Positions 1 to 4,495 of a stretch of DNA of 6,283 bases are shown one piece after another. This DNA is from JANRKG01 sp033763635 (GTDB lineage Bacteria > Cyanobacteriota > Cyanobacteriia > GCF-001939115): positions 1 to 6,283 of the forward strand of contig JANRKG010000074.1 in assembly GCA_033763635.1 (NCBI GenBank). Reading direction: 5' to 3'. The notes beneath the pieces were generated by a model, which saw only the letters and a list, made by a program, of their open reading frames with translations, was not told the origin of the DNA and searched no databases. The translations under genes and the position numbers were made by a program. Position 1 is the first letter of the stretch. Every line of letters starts with the position of its first letter.

Positions 1-1049
1 ACCCGTAAAGCAGCAGCCTCTCCAAAGTGCTCCTTCAGCCAGACAACCGCCTGTTTATAATCACACTGCTGAACCTGCATCACCAGGTCGATCGCACCCC
101 CTCCTCCCCGGTTGCCCCGGAAGGTGTAGAACTTGGAGCCATTGATGCTGAGGTAGTGGGTGCCATCACTCCATTTTTGACGATCTGTTGCATCTTGATT
201 CAAGCCCAACTCGTGCGCCACCTGCTCCAGCGGGAGCCGCCTCAATTCACTGACACTGACTTGATCTTGATATTTCCGTTTCCATACTCCTACCTCAGCG
301 CGATAGCGGGAGTTCTCAGCTTCAAGTTCCTGAATTCTCTGTTGCTGCAACTTTGCCGTCTGCTCCATCTCATTGCGCTGGGTTATGGCGCGGTCGCGAT
401 CGGCTGCCTTGGCTCTGAGAATTTCCGTGGAAACTTCTGCTGAAAGATCTCGACCTTGATTGACGATCTGATAGAAGTCTCTGATGTCTTGATGATTGGC
501 CTGACTGCCCTGAATTCCTCGCTCCAATCCCAGGTGCGCGACTGCTGCATGATAGCGGTCCTGAAACTTGCGTAAGGCGTGTCGTTCTCCAAAGATCGCT
601 CTGCAATTTAATTGCCCCCTTTTATCAATAGGCACCAGGAAGGCATGCAGGTGCGGAGTCGCTTCATCAAGATGCAGTTCTGAGAGCACAATCCGATCGC
701 CATATTCTTGCTTGAGCCATTGCAGATTTGCCTGTACCCAATGCTCTAATCGCTCCCCCTCATACTGACCAAATTCTGACGGATCATCGGGCCTGAAATA
801 ACTGGGGCTGGCCGTCAGCAAAATCTCAACGGAGTAGACCGCATCCGGGCGGATTTTTCGTCTTTGAGGTGACGATTCAATCTTTGCCGTGACCAGGGAG
901 TTGAGGTCTGCACCCAGCTCACCAATGAGCCTGCGATTTGCAACATCCGTATTGGCATTTGCGGTTGTTCGGGTTCTGGCAACATGGCTCCAGCTACCCG
1001 CTAAGTTATCTTGCTTGAGCTTCCGAATTCTCGCGATCGCGTATGACAT
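1..1049 (-). CDS. mobV: MobV (Mob_Pre) family plasmid relaxase with primase-like C-terminal domain, 3' end beyond window
   Basis: Relaxases of this family nick one strand at oriT, stay covalently bound to it and start plasmid transfer. The frame is open from ATG at 1049 to the left edge (349 full codons, no stop), so the gene is partial. Residues 1-35 (SYAIARIRKLK, SWSH) resemble the MobM (pMV158) N-terminus. His22 falls at the position of MobM's nucleophilic histidine. Residues 126-135 read HLDEATPHLH, the metal-binding signature HxDExxPHxH. Residues about 205-265 are charged and predicted coiled coil. Residues about 268-349 (GLNQD, HYLSINGSKFYTF, GGGGAIDLVMQ, AVVWLKEHFG) match the primase-associated zinc-finger/Toprim-adjacent domain (DUF3991-like), suggesting a relaxase-primase fusion, although the rest of that domain is off the window. 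GGAGGG at 1055-1060, 5 nt before the ATG, is a strong Shine-Dalgarno and supports this start. It is divergent from the three-gene operon at 1830. Confidence 0.92.
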   Translation of the reverse strand, partial: MSYAIARIRKLKQDNLAGSWSHVARTRTTANANTDVANRRLIGELGADLNSLVTAKIESSPQRRKIRPDAVYSVEILLTASPSYFRPDDPSEFGQYEGERLEHWVQANLQWLKQEYGDRIVLSELHLDEATPHLHAFLVPIDKRGQLNCRAIFGERHALRKFQDRYHAAVAHLGLERGIQGSQANHQDIRDFYQIVNQGRDLSAEVSTEILRAKAADRDRAITQRNEMEQTAKLQQQRIQELEAENSRYRAEVGVWKRKYQDQVSVSELRRLPLEQVAHELGLNQDATDRQKWSDGTHYLSINGSKFYTFRGNRGGGGAIDLVMQVQQCDYKQAVVWLKEHFGEAAALR

Positions 1050-1054
1050 ATTAA

Positions 1055-1060
1055 CCCTCC
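1055..1060 (-). promoter_or_regulatory. Shine-Dalgarno site of the relaxase gene
   Basis: On the minus strand this reads GGAGGG, 5 nt before the ATG at 1049. It fixes the relaxase start. A 68-codon frame on the same strand ends in TAA at 1051-1053, one base before that ATG, but has no ribosome binding site of its own and is not called as a gene. Confidence 0.7.
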
Positions 1061-1253
1061 ACTTCCGCTAAAGCGAGACAGGACTGAGCGAGATCGGACG
1101 GCACAGAAATTTGTGCAAGACAAAGGGTGTCTCCAAGCCCAAGGCGATCGCTGAGCGGGTTGAAGCTGGGGGGAAGGGAATACCTGAAATGTTGGTTCAT
1201 AGATGTGTTTGGATTTGCAAGAAAAAAGGCAACGGATGGGGTCTGCTCGGTCG

Positions 1254-1277
1254 CCAATCAGGGTGATCCAATCAGGG
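1254..1277. repeat. Two direct repeats of CCAATCAGGG with 14-bp period
   Basis: CCAATCAGGG occurs at 1254-1263 and exactly again at 1268-1277, separated by TGAT. The second copy is followed by GGCGATCGGG. The spacing is slightly more than one helical turn, which could suit a repeated protein-binding site upstream of the relaxase gene. Two copies only, so function is uncertain. Confidence 0.45.
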
Positions 1278-1324
1278 GCGATCGGGTCAGTTCTGAGGGT
1301 CGTGGTGATGGCTCGGCGAACGGA

Positions 1325-1375
1325 ACATTTTTTGAACGAGCGCTAGCGAAGTGGACCCGTCAGGGCAAAAAATGT
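1325..1375. repeat. Perfect 10-bp inverted repeat with 31-nt loop; oriT or operator candidate
   Basis: ACATTTTTTG at 1325-1334 is the exact reverse complement of CAAAAAATGT at 1366-1375. The loop at 1335-1365 contains the 8-bp palindrome CGCTAGCG (1341-1348) and a GC-rich stretch including GGACCCGTCAGGG. A second small imperfect hairpin follows directly (ATGTG at 1372-1376 with CACAT at 1386-1390). The element is about 275 bp upstream of the relaxase start. Relaxase nick sites commonly lie beside such inverted repeats, but I recognise no known nick sequence here. The run of six T and six A also makes a bidirectional terminator conceivable, though the long loop argues against it. Confidence 0.5.
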
Positions 1376-1396
1376 GGAGTGAGTACACATTGATGC

Positions 1397-1570
1397 GCTG
1401 ACTTGGAAATCGAAATACGCCTGACCGACCATCTGGAATATGGATAATCAATCGGGCAGTAAACGCAATTCCCGCTTCAGGTAAATCAATCAGAAGAGTC
1501 TGCTGACCTGGAAATCGAAATATACTCGATCGCTCACTTGGAATACTCATGATCGATTGGGTCGTAAGGA
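1397..1570. repeat. Degenerate 105-bp tandem direct repeat carrying four YTGGAA motifs (iteron-like)
   Basis: The stretch from 1397 aligns with the one from 1502 at a constant offset of 105 for about 70 bases. The first 21 bases (1397-1417 against 1502-1522) differ at one position. The later part, around 1431-1465 against 1536-1570, is more diverged. Inside each unit the motif YTGGAAWW occurs twice, 30 bp apart, at 1403 and 1433 and again at 1508 and 1538. The exact phasing and the position in a non-coding region suggest binding sites for a plasmid DNA-binding protein, either Rep or the HTH protein at 1830. This is inference from pattern only. Confidence 0.55.
1469..1486. repeat. 18-bp direct repeat, copy 1
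   Basis: TTCCCGCTTCAGGTAAAT here is repeated exactly at 1677-1694, 208 bp downstream, about twice the 105-bp period of the tandem repeat. An A/T-rich flank (AA before, A/T after) is shared as well. It is probably a protein-binding site or a remnant of a larger duplicated unit. Confidence 0.6.
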
Positions 1571-1610
1571 TCGTGAATTAAATAAGATCGAAAAGTTGGT
1601 AGTTGATTGA

Positions 1611-1628
1611 GGCGAACTGCTGTTCGCC
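1611..1628. repeat. Short perfect hairpin GGCGAAC-TGCT-GTTCGCC
   Basis: A 7-bp perfect stem with a 4-nt loop, followed by CGTACAGG. It resembles the small palindromic repeats of the GGGCGAAC/GTTCGCCCCTAC type that I recall as scattered through intergenic DNA of filamentous cyanobacteria. No T-run follows on either strand, so it is not a standard intrinsic terminator. Confidence 0.4.
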
Positions 1629-1676
1629 CGTACAGGAAGATCTCGGAGTTATTAAATTCTCATTCCTAAATGTAAT

Positions 1677-1694
1677 TTCCCGCTTCAGGTAAAT
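1677..1694. repeat. 18-bp direct repeat, copy 2
   Basis: Exact second copy of the repeat at 1469-1486. It ends 5 bp before a TTGACC hexamer (1700-1705) that could be a -35 element for the operon starting at 1830, so it is well placed for a regulator site. Confidence 0.6.
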
Positions 1695-1699
1695 GCAGA

Positions 1700-1728
1700 T
1701 TGACCCACTTCTTCTCAGCGAACATTCT
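1700..1728 (+). promoter_or_regulatory. Possible sigma70-type promoter for the three-gene operon
   Basis: TTGACC at 1700-1705 matches the -35 consensus at five of six positions. After a 17-bp spacer comes CATTCT (1723-1728), a poor -10 match. It lies about 100 bp upstream of the ATG at 1830 and next to the second 18-bp repeat. The weak -10 makes this tentative. Confidence 0.2.
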
Positions 1729-1829
1729 GATAGTAACCAAGGCTAGCCAGCAATCGAATAGAGGAACTACTGAAGTATTTAACCTATGGAAAGTCTAGTC
1801 TATTGAAATTCATTTTCTAGGACACCGAC

Positions 1830-2543
1830 ATGACTTCCGGCAACACAAGCAGACAGGCAAAAGCATCAGTCAAGTATACGAAAGAGAATATCGCTAAGGC
1901 TCGTGAATTCTTAAAGGATGTTCCTAAAAAGCCCCAGGACGAATTTAGCCTCCATGAAAGCATCTATCAAATGAAAGGTGATATCAATGCTCTACTGAAG
2001 AAAGGATATAGCTATGAAGAGATCGCAGAGATGCTATCTAAATTAGATTTCAATATCTCTGCTACAACCCTCAAACAATACTTGAGTAAACCACCTGCTC
2101 AAAAGAATTCTCGCTCTTCAAATAAAGAAGACGATAAAAAAGGGGATACGCAAAATAATAAGAGAAAACCTCCTGGTGAAACCTCTTCAAAGAACAACAA
2201 CAATAACAAAGGAAATACGCAAAATAATAAGAGAAAATCCCCTGGTAAAAATACATCAAATAAGGTGTCTGATCAGGTATCTGCAAATACGCTTAATCAG
2301 ACTTCTGGGAGTGATGAAGTAAGTACTGAATCACCTTCAAATTCAGAAGAAAATTCAACAGAAATCAATACAAATTTAGGGGTTAATTCTGTTACGAACA
2401 ATAGCGATTCTGGAGTACAAAATAATATAGAAACTAATAAGGTTTCTGATATTGATGAACCTCAAAAGATCGTAGAGTCCGAGGCAGTTCCTGCACCAAA
2501 ATCAGGAAAACGAAAATTCGGTCAATATGCTACATCCAATTAA
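1830..2543 (+). CDS. Small HTH-like DNA-binding protein with long disordered tail, TraK/StbA/MobC-like position (plasmid mobilisation or stability)
   Basis: 237 residues, ATG preceded by AGGA at 1819-1822 with a 7-nt spacer. Residues about 40-86 (SLHESIYQMKGDINALL, KKGYSYEEIAEMLSKL, ISATTLKQYLS) form the helical pattern of small plasmid DNA-binding proteins, in which a helix is followed by GYSxxEIAxxLxxxGxxISxxTLKxYL. Residues 87-237 are low complexity, rich in N, S, K and E, and presumably disordered. They include an internal repeat with the core TQNNKRK-x-PG and end in a basic SGKRKFGQY motif. As first gene before a StbB/TraL-type ATPase and a TraM-like protein, it holds the place of the oriT- or centromere-binding protein of the traK-L-M, mobC-D-E and stbABC operons. 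It may bind the repeats upstream. The gene is visibly more A-rich than its neighbours. The DNA-binding role is inferred; full family assignment was not possible. Confidence 0.8.
   Translation: MTSGNTSRQAKASVKYTKENIAKAREFLKDVPKKPQDEFSLHESIYQMKGDINALLKKGYSYEEIAEMLSKLDFNISATTLKQYLSKPPAQKNSRSSNKEDDKKGDTQNNKRKPPGETSSKNNNNNKGNTQNNKRKSPGKNTSNKVSDQVSANTLNQTSGSDEVSTESPSNSEENSTEINTNLGVNSVTNNSDSGVQNNIETNKVSDIDEPQKIVESEAVPAPKSGKRKFGQYATSN
2146..2237 (+). repeat. In-frame 69-bp-period duplication inside the HTH-protein gene
   Basis: A 23-bp sequence at 2146-2168 recurs exactly at 2215-2237, an offset of 69 bp or 23 codons, so the frame is kept. Similarity extends on both sides (codons for G-x-TQNNKRK-x-PG). 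It probably reflects recent slippage or duplication that lengthened the disordered linker. Confidence 0.7.
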
Positions 2544-2564
2544 CAGTTAAACCAGTGAGGAGTT

Positions 2565-3287
2565 ATGAAGTACATCCACATCGTAGATGGAGAAAAAGGC
2601 GGGGTCGGTAAGTCATGGTTTGGCCTTGTCCTGAGCCACTACTTCTTAAAGCAAGAAGTACCGTTATACCTACTAGAAGCAGATCAAAGTAATCCAACTC
2701 TCGGATTGAAATATGACGGGAAAGAAGAAGCGCTTGGCCTTCCCGAAGATATGCTTCAATCAGTCACTTTCAGTGAAGATGCCAACCGTAATGATGTTGA
2801 CCTTCTTCTAGATTGGGTAACTGAAAGGCCAACCCTTTTGGTATGCCCAGCGCAGAACCACAGAGCCTTCTCTGCCTGGGTAAAGGAGAATGATGTTTTA
2901 GAGTGCCTTGCCGCAGAAGGTTTCAAGTTTTTGAAATGGTTTGTCGTTGATGGCAGCATCGATGCACCGAATATGGCAATTCAATCGATTAGTTGCTATG
3001 GCAATTCAATCGATCACGTCATTGTCAAGAACGAAGGACGATCTACGAATTGGGACTACTTCAATAACTGCCGACCGCTCCAGGAACTAATCCAGAAGTA
3101 TACGATTCCGGTTATCACTTGCCCCAAGCTGGCAGACGATCGCCGCATCCCGATGGAAGAGAAACAATGGACCTTCATTGAAGCGCTCGGTCCCACCGGC
3201 TTTCCAAGCAAGATGGGTAAGCAAGCGGTCCACTCCTACCTGAAAAAGGCATTCAAGGCCATTGAAGGGGTAGGAGTCCTGGGATGA
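2565..3287 (+). CDS. ParA/StbB/TraL-type P-loop ATPase of plasmid mobilisation or stability
   Basis: 240 residues, close to RP4 TraL in length. Residues 9-18 (GEKGGVGKSW) are the deviant Walker A motif of ParA/MinD ATPases (KGGxGKS, signature Lys11, catalytic Lys16). Residues 35-45 (YLLEADQSNPT) are the Walker A' strand with Asp40. The segments RAFSAWVKENDVLECL (100-115), FKFLKWFVVDGSIDAPN (120-136), IDHVIVKNEGR and the C-terminal half fit the TraL/StbB/MobD branch rather than canonical partition ParA. The usual Walker B strand ending in Asp (VVVDLPAQ type) appears here as LLVCPAQ (residues 91-97), with Val93 where Asp is expected. RP4 TraL and pTF-FC2 MobD take part in mobilisation, and StbB of R388 is needed for conjugation. 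The start is preceded by GAGGAG at 2557-2562. The downstream gene overlaps its stop by ATGA, implying translational coupling. Confidence 0.88.
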   Translation: MKYIHIVDGEKGGVGKSWFGLVLSHYFLKQEVPLYLLEADQSNPTLGLKYDGKEEALGLPEDMLQSVTFSEDANRNDVDLLLDWVTERPTLLVCPAQNHRAFSAWVKENDVLECLAAEGFKFLKWFVVDGSIDAPNMAIQSISCYGNSIDHVIVKNEGRSTNWDYFNNCRPLQELIQKYTIPVITCPKLADDRRIPMEEKQWTFIEALGPTGFPSKMGKQAVHSYLKKAFKAIEGVGVLG

Positions 3288-4189
3288 CTTTAGCCTCCAG
3301 TCCAAATAGAGGTAATCACCAGGAAGGGGCATTCCAAAATGGGTCTCTCGAAGGCCCCTTCCCGGAGGCGATCGCCCCCAGTTCCGATATGCGGGAAGAG
3401 GATTTTCTCAATGACCTCCTCGAAGGGCTTTCGGATAAATACAGACTGAAGCTGCTAACGATGCTCCGAAAGTACGATCTCACCATAGACGAGCCTCTTT
3501 ACATGATCATGAGCGAACTCGGCTATCTCCGGCTGCTCCTACAGGACTGGCCTGAGATGGCTGAACAAGTCACAAGCATCATTGAGGAAGCAATTGATCT
3601 GTTCCCGGAAAAGGTCGAACACGTTTTTGAGCAGGCTCTGGCGAAGGCCACAAACCTGACTCAGGAGACGGTGCAGTCCCGGTTGCTACCTTCTCTTGAG
3701 CAGTGGATGAAGCGAGTGACTCAAGAAATTGAGCAAAGGGTACAGAGCAATCAGTTTGAAAAAGAGAGAACTCTCTATCAAACAAGAATCGCCGAACTCC
3801 ATCAAGAGGTGGAGAGGTTGAAAAAGAAGGTTGTTGAAACGAAAAAGGAGGAGAAGGACCTCGCTCGGTCAAGGGAAATACAGTACGAAACCCTTATTCT
3901 TAAGGCAGAGCACGAGAATCGGCAGTACTATCTAATCCTCGCCGGTATCACGATGGCCCTGTGCGCGGTGTCCACTCTTGGGGGTTATGTTGCAGGTGGC
4001 AACCACGCTCGTGCGGTTGCCAGTTCAAGCTACCAGGAGTTGTTTCAAGCAGAAACAGGCAATACCGCAGCTTTCGCCAAGCAGCTACTGCTCTGGAATG
4101 CTCCCAACCTCCAAGCGTGTCAGAAGGTCAAGCGCACGACTTGTAATTTCCACATTGTCCAACCCAAGGAGAAACAAGCTGACCAATAA
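3284..4189 (+). CDS. Coiled-coil protein with a C-terminal membrane segment, TraM/StbC/MobE-like position
   Basis: 301 residues. ATG at 3284 overlaps the ATPase stop (ATGA), with AGGAG at 3272-3276 and a 7-nt spacer. Residues 1-38 are Gly/Pro/Ser-rich. Residues 40-110 (LEGLSDKYRLKLL, LRKYDLTIDEPLYMIMSELG, LLQDWPEMAEQV, EEAIDLFPEK) form a helical conserved-looking block. This block is like the 'YDLxxDDPL' region seen in TraM-like and cyanobacterial plasmid proteins (possibly the family annotated DUF6753, from memory only). Residues 158-213 are strongly predicted coiled coil. Residues 216-238 (YYLILAGITMALCAVSTLGG) form one transmembrane helix with GGYVAGG, followed by a 60-residue tail with two Cys (279, 287). 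As third gene after the HTH protein and ATPase, it could anchor the complex to the membrane. The biochemical function is unknown. Coding is certain; the role is inferred from context. Confidence 0.85.
   Translation: MTLASSPNRGNHQEGAFQNGSLEGPFPEAIAPSSDMREEDFLNDLLEGLSDKYRLKLLTMLRKYDLTIDEPLYMIMSELGYLRLLLQDWPEMAEQVTSIIEEAIDLFPEKVEHVFEQALAKATNLTQETVQSRLLPSLEQWMKRVTQEIEQRVQSNQFEKERTLYQTRIAELHQEVERLKKKVVETKKEEKDLARSREIQYETLILKAEHENRQYYLILAGITMALCAVSTLGGYVAGGNHARAVASSSYQELFQAETGNTAAFAKQLLLWNAPNLQACQKVKRTTCNFHIVQPKEKQADQ
4166..4171 (+). promoter_or_regulatory. Strong Shine-Dalgarno AAGGAG near the 3' end of the TraM-like gene
   Basis: AAGGAG lies 7 nt before a CTG codon at 4179 and encodes Lys-Glu of the upstream protein. 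No ATG, GTG or TTG follows at usable distance. It either marks a fourth gene with a CTG start or is a chance product of the KEK-coding sequence. Confidence 0.35.
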
Positions 4190-4487
4190 CAATCCGCATC
4201 TGCACCCTCCCCTTTCACTGCGATCGCGGCTGGACAGAACCATTCTCGCTCTGCTCAGCGCGATCGCAATCGATCGCTGGGTTGATCCAAGCTCAGGACT
4301 GACCCAGCATTCAGGCTATTTTCCCTGCAATCCTCATTTCTTGGGTTTGCTGAGTTCAATGCCATTTCCCATGACCGCCGAAGCAACCAGGCGAACCGCT
4401 CCCGATGCAGGGCGATCGCCGATCGGCCTTTGCGGCAGGACAATGAATTTCGTTAGACAACGGGCTGTAAGGCGACCGATTCCTTGA
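4179..4487 (+). CDS. Uncertain small ORF after the TraM-like gene, CTG start, one hydrophobic segment; possibly truncated
   Basis: A 102-codon frame from CTG at 4179 to TGA at 4485-4487. It overlaps the TraM-like gene by 11 bases, and its end overlaps the replication gene on the other strand by 35 bases. In favour: AAGGAG at ideal spacing, tight operon-like overlap, and an N-terminus with basic residues followed by a hydrophobic stretch (RTILALLSAIAIDRWV, residues 21-36), as in a signal anchor. Against: a CTG start, an arginine-rich unconvincing C-terminus (TAEATRRTAPDAGRSP), and a coding-like frame on the opposite strand from 4334. One reading is a membrane-anchored fourth gene of the operon whose downstream part was replaced by other DNA near 4330. 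No family recognised. Confidence 0.28.
   Translation: MTNNNPHLHPPLSLRSRLDRTILALLSAIAIDRWVDPSSGLTQHSGYFPCNPHFLGLLSSMPFPMTAEATRRTAPDAGRSPIGLCGRTMNFVRQRAVRRPIP
4276..4308. repeat. 7-bp stem inverted repeat GCTGGGT/ACCCAGC with 19-nt loop
   Basis: GCTGGGT at 4276-4282 pairs with ACCCAGC at 4302-4308. It lies between the convergent operon and replication gene, where a terminator would be expected, but the loop is long and no T-run follows on either strand. Confidence 0.25.
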
Positions 4488-4495
4488 GAAATCGG
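4334..4495 (-). pseudogene. Startless coding-like frame downstream of the replication gene (possible gene 3' remnant)
   Basis: On the minus strand a frame runs from just after TAA (4496-4498) to TGA (4334-4336), reading in part ISQGIGRLTARCLTKFIVLP, then PIGDRPASGAVRLVASAVMG and ending NGIELSKPKK. It contains no ATG, GTG or TTG near its beginning; the only ATG is 12 codons from the end. The peptide has a balanced, protein-like composition ending naturally in charged residues. It overlaps the replication gene terminus in a different frame. It could be the 3' end of a lost gene, a frameshifted extension, or chance. The same DNA read on the plus strand gives the arginine-rich end of the ORF at 4179-4487, so at most one is real. 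Confidence 0.25.

Larger units (their letters stand above)
1050..1829. other. Divergent intergenic region rich in repeats; probable site of oriT, operators and/or iterons
   Basis: About 780 bases separate the divergent relaxase and TraK/L/M-like genes. Short frames on both strands (1127-1393 plus, 1051-1257 minus, 1287-1550 minus) lack good ribosome binding sites and recognisable domains. The 1287-1550 frame shows a repeated FRFP-x-Q only because it reads through a DNA repeat. The region holds an inverted repeat at 1325-1375, phased repeats at 1254-1277, a degenerate 105-bp tandem repeat at 1397-1570, an 18-bp repeat at 1469 and 1677, and a hairpin at 1611-1628. In known MobV plasmids such as pMV158, oriT lies just upstream of the mob gene, so this is the expected place for it. 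No copy of the pMV158-type nick core TAGTGTG was found. Confidence 0.6.

Noticed and set aside
1051..1257. 68-codon minus-strand frame ending one base before the relaxase ATG, suggestive of translational coupling
   Set aside because: It starts at TTG with no ribosome binding site, its internal ATG at 1203 also has none, and the peptide has no recognisable domain. The GGAGGG at its end serves the relaxase start. It could be revisited if conserved in relatives.
1325..1375. Inverted repeat as a bidirectional intrinsic terminator
   Set aside because: The T and A runs are within the stem and the loop is 31 nt. It is also too far from any gene end.
1127..1393. Plus-strand 88-codon frame in the intergenic region
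   Set aside because: No ribosome binding site, unnatural composition, and it reads through the inverted repeat and phased repeats.
1287..1550. Minus-strand 87-codon frame with a repeated FRFP-x-Q motif
   Set aside because: The motif repeats because the frame crosses the 105-bp DNA repeat. No Shine-Dalgarno sequence precedes its ATG and the C-terminal half looks non-coding.
1397..1694. CRISPR array
   Set aside because: Repeats are degenerate, only two per type, with 105- and 208-bp offsets. There are no regular short spacers and no cas genes.
2565..3287. Canonical chromosome or plasmid partition ParA
   Set aside because: The C-terminal two thirds (KENDVLE, FVVDG, VIVKNEGR) and the flanking genes fit the StbB/TraL/MobD branch. 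No ParB-like gene follows.
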